From DAOMNN01 sp035443825 (GTDB lineage: Bacteria > Pseudomonadota > Gammaproteobacteria > Burkholderiales > Rhodocyclaceae): a stretch of DNA of 7,524 bases. Positions 1 through 5,489 of this stretch are shown here, in pieces. Within the stretch, counting starts at the first letter, position 1. The number at the start of each line of letters is the position of its first letter. Both the position numbers and the translations under genes were made by a program. The stretch spans positions 1 to 7,524 of the forward strand of contig DAOMNN010000115.1 of NCBI GenBank assembly GCA_035443825.1. Reading direction: 5' to 3'. The notes below the pieces were generated by a model. That model was not told the DNA's origin, made no database searches, and worked only from the letters and a program-made list of their open reading frames with translations.

Positions 1-455
1 GCAATCCGACCGCCTTTCCCACGCCGCGCTCGTGGGAGTTCGCGCACCGCGCGCTGCAGAAGTTCGGCGACGCGCCCGAACTGCTTTCGCCCGCGCTTGC
101 CGCCTGCGTCGGACAGGCGGCCGGTATCGAGCTTTCCGCCTATCTCGCCAACCTGTCGCGCATGCCCGACCTGGATGCGATCGTCGCCGGCCGGCCCGCC
201 GAGGTGCCGCGCGACACCGACCTGCAATACGCCGTGGCCGCCGCACTCGTCGCGCGCGCGATCCGCAACCGCGACGGGGCCGACAGCGCGGCCATGCTCG
301 GCCACATCCTGGATTACGCGGCCCGGCTTCCGCTCAGGGAGATGGGCGTGATGCTCGTGTCCGACCTCCATCGCAACATCGGTCAGCCGCTCTTCGCCGT
401 GCCCCAGTTCGCCAGCTGGGCGAGCCAGGTGGCGGACCTCGTCCTGTACGAATGA
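1..455 (+). CDS. MoxR-family AAA+ ATPase, C-terminal part (5' end outside window)
   Basis: This is the last 150 residues of a longer protein whose start, Walker A and Walker B motifs lie upstream of the window. The frame is open from base 3 to the TGA at 453-455. The visible part opens with NPTAFPTPRSWEF; a P-T-P-R-S-W-E block of this kind is typical of the sensor-2/lid region of MoxR-like ATPases that sit beside DUF2201 metallopeptidase/VWA genes. The rest is helical and hydrophobic, consistent with the AAA+ lid, and ends in VADLVLYE. The family hydrolyses ATP in the cytoplasm and is thought to remodel partner proteins together with a VWA-domain co-factor, which here would be the next gene. 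The stop codon overlaps the next start (ATGA, 452-455), indicating translational coupling. Assignment rests on the short motif plus the neighbour; the catalytic core is not visible. Confidence 0.8.
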   Translation, partial: NPTAFPTPRSWEFAHRALQKFGDAPELLSPALAACVGQAAGIELSAYLANLSRMPDLDAIVAGRPAEVPRDTDLQYAVAAALVARAIRNRDGADSAAMLGHILDYAARLPLREMGVMLVSDLHRNIGQPLFAVPQFASWASQVADLVLYE

Positions 456-1780
456 CGCAGACGGATCAAGCCAAGCGTGCTGCCGGCGACCCCGCCAAGA
501 AGCTGGCGGCGGCGCGCACGCGGCTGATCCTGGACAAGCCCTTTCTCGGGGCGCTGGTCCTGCGCCTGCCCATGATCGAGGCCGGCCCGTGGTGCCGCAC
601 CACGGCCACCGACATGAAGAGCTTCTATTACAGCCCGTCCTGGATCGACCGGCTGTCGCTGTCGCAGGTCGAGTTCGTGCTCGCGCACGAGGCGCTGCAC
701 TGCGCGCTCACGCACTTCCTGCGGCGCGGCCACCGCGTTCAGCGCAAATGGGATCTGGCGTGCGATTTCGCGATCAATCCGATCCTGGTGCAGGACGGCC
801 TGAAGCCGCCCCTCGAGGCGGTGGTGTTGAACCAGTTCGACAACATGAGCGCGGAGGAGATCTACCCCTGCCTCGACGACAGCCTCGACAACGAGACGCT
901 CGATCAGCACCTCTATGACGACAACGCCGAAGGCGCGCAGAACGGACAAGGCCAGCAGCCTCCGCCGGAAGGCGCGCCCCAGGACGAGCAGGGCGGCTCC
1001 GGGGGCGGTTCCGAAGCGCCGGAGCACGAGGATCGCCCGGGCGAGGGCGGCAGCCGCCCCGATGCCGCGCCCGAGCCGCAGCAGGGCCGGACGGGACGAC
1101 AGGAAGACGACGACGCCGGCAAGGCCCCGCCCGCGCCACTGAGCGCGCAGGAGCGCGAGGAACTGGGGCAGAAGTGGCAGCAGTATCTGGCCAGCGCCGC
1201 ACAACAGGCGCAACAGGCCGGCAAGCTCGGCGGTGCGATGGCACGGATGGTCGACGCCTGGCTGGAACCCCGGTTGCCGTGGCGTTCGCTGCTGGCGCAC
1301 TACCTGTTCGATCAGGCGCGCAACGACTACAGCTACATGCGCCCCTCGCGCCGCGAAGGCGAGATGATCCTGCCGTCGCTCAGAAGTGCGCAGTGCGATC
1401 TCGTCGTCGCGATTGACACCTCCGGCTCCATCGGCGAAAAGGAGCTGTCAGAGTTCGTCTCCGAGATCGATGCGATCAAGGGCGCGCTGCCGGTACGCAT
1501 CACGCTGCTGGCCTGCGATTCCAGCCTCGCGGGCGACGGCCCCTGGGTGTTCGAACCGTGGGATCAGTTCCGCCTGCCGCGCGCCTTCGAGGGCGGTGGC
1601 GGGACCGACTTCGCACCCGTGTTCGAGTGGGTGGAAGCCCAGGACCAGCGCCCCGATGCGCTGGTCTATTTCACCGACGCCGAGGGCGAGTTCCCGCCAT
1701 ACCCGCCCGCCTATCCGGTCATCTGGCTGGTGAAAGGCAAGAAGCCCGTGCACTGGGGCAAGCGGATCCAGTTGAACTGA
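452..1780 (+). CDS. VWA-like domain protein with N-terminal putative metallopeptidase domain (DUF2201 / COG3864)
   Basis: This is a 442-residue cytoplasmic protein; no signal peptide or membrane segment is seen. The ATG at 452 is chosen because it overlaps the upstream stop (ATGA) and begins MTQTDQAK; the longer open frame back to base 32 only shadows the ATPase gene. The N-terminal domain has HEALH at residues 79-83, an HExxH zinc-site pattern, followed by W-D-L-A-C-D-F-A-I-N, the usual downstream block of this family. Residues about 155-228 form a low-complexity linker rich in Gln, Gly, Pro, Asp and Glu. The C-terminal VWA-like domain has the MIDAS pattern DTSGS (322-326), Thr385 in GGGGTDF, and Asp409 in YFTDAEGE. 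Family knowledge: such proteins are encoded with MoxR ATPases and probably act as their adaptor; peptidase activity is predicted from the motif only. Client and substrate cannot be read from the sequence. Confidence 0.9.
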   Translation: MTQTDQAKRAAGDPAKKLAAARTRLILDKPFLGALVLRLPMIEAGPWCRTTATDMKSFYYSPSWIDRLSLSQVEFVLAHEALHCALTHFLRRGHRVQRKWDLACDFAINPILVQDGLKPPLEAVVLNQFDNMSAEEIYPCLDDSLDNETLDQHLYDDNAEGAQNGQGQQPPPEGAPQDEQGGSGGGSEAPEHEDRPGEGGSRPDAAPEPQQGRTGRQEDDDAGKAPPAPLSAQEREELGQKWQQYLASAAQQAQQAGKLGGAMARMVDAWLEPRLPWRSLLAHYLFDQARNDYSYMRPSRREGEMILPSLRSAQCDLVVAIDTSGSIGEKELSEFVSEIDAIKGALPVRITLLACDSSLAGDGPWVFEPWDQFRLPRAFEGGGGTDFAPVFEWVEAQDQRPDALVYFTDAEGEFPPYPPAYPVIWLVKGKKPVHWGKRIQLN

Positions 1781-2922
1781 TGCACAACGAACTTTCCCAT
1801 GAAGACAGCCTGCGCCTGAACGTGCTGATGGCGGCCAACCCGGTGCACGCGATCCGCATCGACGAGCCGGGCATGACGCTGCACGCGCTGACGGAAGGCG
1901 GCGAGGCCAGAATCCGGCTGCATCCCGACTGCCGGCCCGACCAGTACGTCGCGCGGGTGAAGGAATTCCTCGGCGGCCACGCGCTGGGCTCGCCCCGCGG
2001 CTATCCGGTGTATCTGCAGCGCTGGACACGCATGGGCCAGACCTCGGACAGGAAGCTCGACGTGCTGCTGCTGCTGGGCGAGCCCGAAGCGGTGGTGGCC
2101 GTGGCGCAGGCGCCGGGCCTGACCGACGAACTGGCGCGGCGCGTGTGGTGGTGCCAGCCCACCATGGAGATCGCGCGCTGGATGCTGGAGAAGAACGCCG
2201 TCATCCAGGGCACGATGGGCAAGGTGCTGGCGGATTTTCTGGTCGAACACCTCGCCTTCGAGGAAGACCCCGACTCGCGCATGCACACCATCCGGCTCGT
2301 CCTGCACGGCAAGCTCGCCGATGAGGAGACCACCGCCAGGCTGTGGCGCCAGGCCAAAGGGGTGCCCTACTACTTCATCGGTTTTCTGGAGTTCATGCCG
2401 GAGAACCTGCCCGAAGACCAGCCCGCGCGCGCCGACTACGCCGAGGCTGAAGCACTGTTGCAGCCGCTCGCCGACGCCGGCAACACCCTTGCCGAACGCT
2501 TTCTCGCGCTGCTGTCGGCCAACGGCCAGACCTGGCTGCACGCCGTGCGCGAGGTCCTCGCACGCCCCGCCACGCCGCTGGTGGTGCACGCTTTGCTCGA
2601 CGCCATCGGCCGCTACTTCTGCAGCACCGGCTATCCGATCCGGACCGAGGCACTGGAGGATCTGCAGGCCGCCGCCGCAGGATTCACGCGCGACGAGCGC
2701 GACGCGCCGCCCGCAGTGCAGGCCATGCTCGCCGTGGCACCGCGCTATCGTGAGCACGTCGAAGCGATGCTGCTGCTGTCCGGCCTGACGCGAAGTACCG
2801 CTGATCCCTGGCTGATGCGCAATACCGCGGTCGGCGCGCTCATGCGGCGCAAGCTGGAGCCTGTTTTCACGCCCATCGATCTGGCCGCGCAGCGCTTGCG
2901 CACCCCGGAAGGAGCGCCATGA
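1780..2922 (+). CDS. DsrS-like protein (sulfur reduction protein DsrS family, tentative)
   Basis: This is a 380-residue soluble protein beginning MHNELSHEDSLRLNVLMAAN. The ATG at 1780 shares one base with the preceding TGA (TGATG), so it is probably translated by re-initiation; no separate strong Shine-Dalgarno sequence is seen. An open frame extends further upstream but lies inside the VWA gene. Recognisable blocks are LGSPRGYPVYLQRWTRMGQ (69-87) and a run at about 97-124 containing GEPEAVVAV and GLTDELARR, followed by helix-rich sequence suggesting an alpha-helical repeat fold. No catalytic motif or metal site stands out. The blocks resemble proteins annotated as DsrS, first described at the end of the dsr sulfur-oxidation cluster of Allochromatium. 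That match is from memory and unchecked, and no other dsr gene is present here, so a role in sulfur metabolism should not be assumed. Its position suggests a partner or client of the MoxR-VWA pair. Confidence 0.6.
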   Translation: MHNELSHEDSLRLNVLMAANPVHAIRIDEPGMTLHALTEGGEARIRLHPDCRPDQYVARVKEFLGGHALGSPRGYPVYLQRWTRMGQTSDRKLDVLLLLGEPEAVVAVAQAPGLTDELARRVWWCQPTMEIARWMLEKNAVIQGTMGKVLADFLVEHLAFEEDPDSRMHTIRLVLHGKLADEETTARLWRQAKGVPYYFIGFLEFMPENLPEDQPARADYAEAEALLQPLADAGNTLAERFLALLSANGQTWLHAVREVLARPATPLVVHALLDAIGRYFCSTGYPIRTEALEDLQAAAAGFTRDERDAPPAVQAMLAVAPRYREHVEAMLLLSGLTRSTADPWLMRNTAVGALMRRKLEPVFTPIDLAAQRLRTPEGAP

Positions 2923-3140
2923 AGATCTATCTCGATCCCGAGCATTCGAAGGAAGTAGCAGCGCTGATCCGCAGCCCCAACAAGACGCGCAAGCGCTATC
3001 CCGAAGGCGTGGTGGAAGTGGTCGCCAACCCGGACGAGGCCCTCGCGCGCGCCGCGGACGGCCTGCACCCGGCCATCGTGATCGGCCCCGCCCGCTCCTC
3101 CGAAGGCTTCCGGATGTTCTATCTGGTGCGGTGGCTGTGA
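2919..3140 (+). CDS. small conserved-looking protein of unknown function (73 aa)
   Basis: I do not recognise this protein. It is 73 residues long, begins MKIYLDPEHSKEVAALI and ends FRMFYLVRWL, with a basic patch at about 19-27 (SPNKTRKRY). There is no signal peptide, membrane segment or cysteine motif. Its reality is supported by the ATGA overlap with the preceding gene (2919-2922), a strong purine-rich ribosome binding site (GGAAGGAG, 2907-2914) and codon use like its neighbours, with mainly G or C at third positions. It is the last visible gene of the operon. The alternation of short hydrophobic strands (KIYL, VVEVV, AIVIG, MFYLV) suggests a small alpha/beta fold, possibly a binding or regulatory subunit for an upstream product; that role is inference. 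Confidence 0.75.
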   Translation: MKIYLDPEHSKEVAALIRSPNKTRKRYPEGVVEVVANPDEALARAADGLHPAIVIGPARSSEGFRMFYLVRWL

Positions 3141-3328
3141 GGTTGACGCTTCCGGACGATCATCCGCAAGTCTTGCCGGCGTCGCGGGAGCCGTCGCGCA
3201 AACCATGCATTGCAGCGTTGCGGCCGGCTAGCGCCGCGTATCCATGTAGCCGATCCCGACCATGGGAGAACGGTTGAGGACGTCCCAGCTCAAGGTCGCG
3301 GCAGCGAGAAACGACTGGCTGCATCAAA
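3141..3328. other. intergenic region after the operon, no gene seen
   Basis: No credible coding sequence is seen on either strand. Nine bases after the stop there is an imperfect inverted repeat (3149-3156 with 3163-3170, one mismatch, 6-base loop) followed by TCTTG; it could be a weak 3'-end hairpin but has no real T-tract. A second small GC-rich inverted repeat (GCGGC/GCCGC) lies near 3220-3237. The longest open stretches through here have no ribosome binding site and no family-like sequence. Confidence 0.5.
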
Positions 3329-3360
3329 GGTCCTGAACGATCAGGATCTTGAGTTTTCTC
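3329..3360 (+). terminator. possible intrinsic terminator of the MoxR-VWA operon
   Basis: GGTCCTGA (3329-3336) pairs with TCAGGATC (3341-3348) around a four-base ACGA loop. This gives an 8-bp RNA stem with one G-U pair, followed at once by TTGAGTTTTCTC and then TTTT. The stem is short and the T-tract interrupted, so termination may be partial. It lies about 190 bases after the last operon gene and just ahead of the promoter region of the next unit, the right place to insulate the two. A second inverted repeat, TCTTGA (3347-3352) with TCAAGA (3364-3369), overlaps its T-tract. Confidence 0.4.
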
Positions 3361-3390
3361 TTTTCAAGAAACATCAACCTACCCGTCTAC

Positions 3391-3440
3391 CAGGGTTATC
3401 GCGTAACATCTGTTGTATTTTCTTATTTCGCGAAAAGAGA
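3391..3440 (+). promoter_or_regulatory. AT-rich promoter/operator region of the HTH-nucleotidyltransferase unit
   Basis: This stretch is much more AT-rich than its surroundings. A possible -10 element, TATTTT (3416-3421), would place the transcript start some 15 bases before the ATG at 3443; no good -35 is seen at 16-18 bases, so activity may be weak or regulator-dependent. An imperfect palindrome centred on TTCGCGAA spans 3421-3440, with 8 of 10 positions per arm matching, and overlaps the ribosome binding site (AAAAGAGA, 3433-3440). A related sequence, TTATCGCGTAAC, starts at 3396. These two TTAT-(N)-CGCG boxes, 27 bases apart, are candidate operators for the winged-helix protein encoded immediately downstream, giving autoregulation. 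This is inferred from position and symmetry only. Confidence 0.35.
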
Positions 3441-3442
3441 AT

Positions 3443-3979
3443 ATGCCTAAAGTCAGCAACCGGCAGATAGCGCTCAAGCCGCAGGACCTGTATGTCCTGC
3501 TGGCGTTGTTGAGCCGAGAGGACGGTAGTGCGGGGTACACGGAACTCGCGGAGCAGACCGGGTTGGCCATCTCGGCGGTTCACGGCGCATTGAAGCGTGC
3601 GGCAGTCGCGCGGCTGGCGACCTTCGAGGATCGTCGGCCCGTGGTGCTCAAGCCACAGCTGCGGGAGTTTGTGCTGCACGGCGCGAAATATGCGTTCGCA
3701 CCGGTCTGGGGCACGCTCGCGCGCGGTGTGCCTACGGCCTATGGTGCGGCGCCGCTGAATGGTGTCATTGCGCCGTCCGGAGATCCGGTGCCGGTTTGGC
3801 CGGATGCGAAGGGGACGGTGCGTGGCCTCAGTCTTGCACCGCTGTATCCGTCCGTGCCGGGGGCAGCGTTGCGAGATGCACGCCTGCACGCGGTTCTGTC
3901 GCTGTTCGACTCGATCCGCAGCGGGCAGGCGCGCGAACGCGAGGCTGCGCAGAAACTGCTGGATCCGTACTTTAGATGA
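3443..3979 (+). CDS. winged-helix-turn-helix protein, probable antitoxin/regulator of the paired nucleotidyltransferase
   Basis: This is a 178-residue soluble protein. The ATG at 3443 (MPKVSNRQIALKPQDLYVLL) is preferred over an in-frame TTG at 3413 because a purine-rich site (AAAAGAGA) lies directly upstream. Residues about 12-58 look like a MarR/ROK-type winged helix: a first helix (PQDLYVLLALL), then TELAEQTGLAISAVHGALKR, with the recognition helix at about 42-52. A hydrophobic middle follows, including FVLHGAKYAF (76-85), RGVPTAY (94-100) and APLYPSVPG (132-140), and then a charged C-terminal helix. I recall this combination from small regulators encoded next to AbiEii-type nucleotidyltransferases. 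Its stop overlaps the nucleotidyltransferase start (ATGA, 3976-3979), so the two are co-translated. It probably binds its own promoter and may neutralise the partner, as AbiEi does for AbiEii. It is not plainly AbiEi by motif, so 'antitoxin' is inferred from the arrangement. Confidence 0.7.
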   Translation: MPKVSNRQIALKPQDLYVLLALLSREDGSAGYTELAEQTGLAISAVHGALKRAAVARLATFEDRRPVVLKPQLREFVLHGAKYAFAPVWGTLARGVPTAYGAAPLNGVIAPSGDPVPVWPDAKGTVRGLSLAPLYPSVPGAALRDARLHAVLSLFDSIRSGQAREREAAQKLLDPYFR

Positions 3980-4683
3980 GGGCGCAGCAGCCAAATCTGG
4001 CCCGGCTTGAGCAGGTGGCAGCAGCTCTCGGCGACTTGCGCGAACAACTCGTGTTCGTCGGGGGCTGCGCGGTAGATCTGCTACTCACCGACCCTGCGGC
4101 AGCACCGGCACGGTTGACCTACGATGTCGATCTGGTGGCACGAGTGGAGGTGCTGAGCGATTACCATGCGCTGGAAGAGCGGATCTCCCGACTCGGCTTC
4201 ACGCGTGACATGGCCCCGGACGCACCCATCTGTCGTTGGCGCTACGACAACCTCGAAGTCGACTTGATGCCGATGGTTTCGGGTGTACTCGGTTTCGCAA
4301 ATCGCTGGTACCCGATCGCGGTGCGCACGGCTAACGTAGTGAACCTGCCGGCGGGGGTAGCCATTCGCGTGATCAGTGCGCCGGCCTTCATCGCCACGAA
4401 GTTCGAGGCCTTTCAGGATCGGGGCCGTGGCGACGTGCTCGGCAGCCATGACCTGGAGGACATCATCAACGTCCTGGATGGCAGGCCCGGGATCATCACG
4501 GAGATTGCACTGGCGGACCCGGAACTACGGCAGTATCTGACGGCGCAGTGTCGGGCACTACTGGACATGCGTGATTTCAGAAATGCGCTTCCTGGAATGG
4601 TGTTTCCGGATGAGTCCGCTGGGGAGCGTGTGCGGCTGTTGGCACTCGGATTAGAAGAGATTGCCGGCCTCGATTCCGCATGA
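3976..4683 (+). CDS. AbiEii/AbiGii-family nucleotidyltransferase (probable toxin component)
   Basis: This is a 235-residue protein of the DNA polymerase beta-like nucleotidyltransferase fold. The start at 3976 overlaps the upstream stop. Key residues follow the family order: GG at 29-30 in FVGGCAVDLLLTD, the metal-binding pair Asp50 and Asp52 in TYDVDL, a third acidic residue Asp96 in LEVDLMP, then Lys142 in ATKFEAF and SHDLEDI (157-163), corresponding to the conserved Lys and Asp of the C-terminal AbiEii motif. All positions expected for activity appear intact. AbiEii and the related mycobacterial MenT toxins transfer nucleotides, with tRNA shown as substrate for some MenT proteins; the substrate here cannot be told from sequence. 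No HEPN partner is seen, so this is not a MNT-HEPN pair. Codon choice is more mixed than in the flanking genes (for example TTA for Leu at 4651), which fits horizontal acquisition. It could instead be an uncharacterised housekeeping nucleotidyltransferase. Confidence 0.82.
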   Translation: MRAQQPNLARLEQVAAALGDLREQLVFVGGCAVDLLLTDPAAAPARLTYDVDLVARVEVLSDYHALEERISRLGFTRDMAPDAPICRWRYDNLEVDLMPMVSGVLGFANRWYPIAVRTANVVNLPAGVAIRVISAPAFIATKFEAFQDRGRGDVLGSHDLEDIINVLDGRPGIITEIALADPELRQYLTAQCRALLDMRDFRNALPGMVFPDESAGERVRLLALGLEEIAGLDSA

Positions 4684-4770
4684 ACGCTCCGGCCGATACC
4701 ACCTCCGCACGCCGTTGCCACCGCCGACGTCGGACAGGCCGCCGCATCCGCGCTTCGATCTGACGGCGAG
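4684..4770. other. short convergent intergenic region with hairpin
   Basis: This lies between the 3' ends of the nucleotidyltransferase (+) and DUF924 (-) genes. A perfect 6-bp inverted repeat, TCTGAC (4759-4764) and GTCAGA (4770-4775) with a GGCGA loop, covers the DUF924 stop codon. There is no T-tract on either strand, so a terminator role is doubtful. Nothing else is seen. Confidence 0.3.
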
Positions 4771-5331
4771 TCAGAACGCCGAGCCGGGTTCGCTCAGGAA
4801 GGCGATTTCCTCGGCGGTGGACGGGCGTCCGAGCGCTTCGTTGCGGTGGGGGTAGCGGCCGAAGCGGGCGATGATCGCGCGGTGGGCGCGCTCGAAGCGC
4901 AGGTTGCCTTCCAGCCCCGGCTGGTCGAAGAGGCGCAGCGCTTCGTCATGGATGGGCAGCGATTCGCTGTGCATGTAGGGCAGGTACAGGTAGGCCCTTT
5001 GCGCCGGGGGCAGTTCGCGGTCGGCGCCCAGCCGCAGCGCCTCCTGCGCCAGCACCAGCGCCATGCCGTCGGCCGCGAAGGCCTCGGCGCGGTCACGAAA
5101 GACGTTGCGCGAAAACTGGTCCAGGACCAGCACTTCGGCCAGTCGGCCGCGTGCGGTGTCGCGCCAGTGCGCGAGTTCGCCGGCCCGCGCGGCGGTCAGC
5201 GCCGCACCGAATCGTGCCGCGATCCGTGCATCGATGTCCGCGTCCTTGCCCCACCAGTCGCGCGGCGTCAGTTCCTCGAACCAGAACGCAAGCACGGTTT
5301 CAGGATCGAACCAGTCGTTCGCGTCGTCCAT
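4771..5331 (-). CDS. DUF924 family protein
   Basis: This is a 186-residue soluble protein, full length for the family, which has a TPR-like all-helical fold and no established biochemical role. Conserved blocks in order are VLAFWFEE (13-20), DWWGKDADIDARIAARFG (25-42), GELAHW (51-56), RGRLAEVLVLDQFSRNVFR (61-79), YLPYMHSES (116-124) and HRAIIARFGRYPHRNEALGR (150-169). The ATG at 5331 is chosen over an in-frame ATG at 5364 because it is preceded by AAGGA about 11 bases upstream and matches the usual N-terminus just before the VLxFWF block. The gene diverges from pldA and shares its upstream region. A possible -10 (TACACT, minus strand, 5381-5386) would give a leader of about 40 bases. No unusual features are seen. 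Confidence 0.92.
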   Translation of the reverse strand: MDDANDWFDPETVLAFWFEELTPRDWWGKDADIDARIAARFGAALTAARAGELAHWRDTARGRLAEVLVLDQFSRNVFRDRAEAFAADGMALVLAQEALRLGADRELPPAQRAYLYLPYMHSESLPIHDEALRLFDQPGLEGNLRFERAHRAIIARFGRYPHRNEALGRPSTAEEIAFLSEPGSAF

Positions 5332-5489
5332 TCGATCGGATTTCCTTGAAGTTCTCGGTCGCATGGTGCGTCGTATCCGCAGTGTAGTCGGGCGGCGGTC
5401 GCGTTTCGCGCTTCCGGCCCGGATAATTGCGGCGTGTTGCTGCCTCTGGTGCGTTCCTTCGGGCGGAGCCGTCGTCTTGGAGCAGGTTC
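5332..5489. promoter_or_regulatory. divergent promoter region between DUF924 and pldA
   Basis: This is a 158-base non-coding region between two divergently transcribed genes. On the + strand GATAAT (5422-5427) matches the -10 consensus at five of six positions and would start a transcript about 55 bases before the pldA ATG. On the - strand TACACT (5381-5386) is a plausible -10 for DUF924. Neither has a convincing -35 hexamer, and no regulator site was recognised. The pldA ribosome binding site is GGAG at 5479-5482, seven bases before the start. Confidence 0.35.

Noticed and set aside
32..451. Upstream extension of the VWA protein frame
   Set aside because: It lies within the ATPase gene; the extra residues are Arg-rich noise and the ATGA overlap at 452 gives a natural start.
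383..1300. Long minus-strand open frame (305 codons) opposite the VWA gene
   Set aside because: Arg/Leu/Ala-rich translation with no motif, antisense to a gene with clear catalytic motifs; typical of GC-rich DNA.
1711..2757. Minus-strand open frame (348 codons) opposite the DsrS-like gene
   Set aside because: No ribosome binding site or motif; the + strand gene has coupled overlaps at both ends and fits the operon.
3262..3336. 24-codon open frame ending in a TnpB-like phrase (ARNDWLHQ)
   Set aside because: It faintly recalls the R-x-x-F/W-L-H-K region of IS200/IS605 TnpB, but it is too short, has no other transposon sequence near it, and the resemblance may be chance.
3210..3470. 86-codon + strand open frame through the promoter region
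   Set aside because: Overlaps the probable terminator and the start of the winged-helix gene, has no ribosome binding site, and its translation is not protein-like.
3443..4683. MNT-HEPN toxin-antitoxin pair
   Set aside because: The partner of the nucleotidyltransferase has a helix-turn-helix and lacks the HEPN R-x4-6-H motif, so it is not a HEPN protein.
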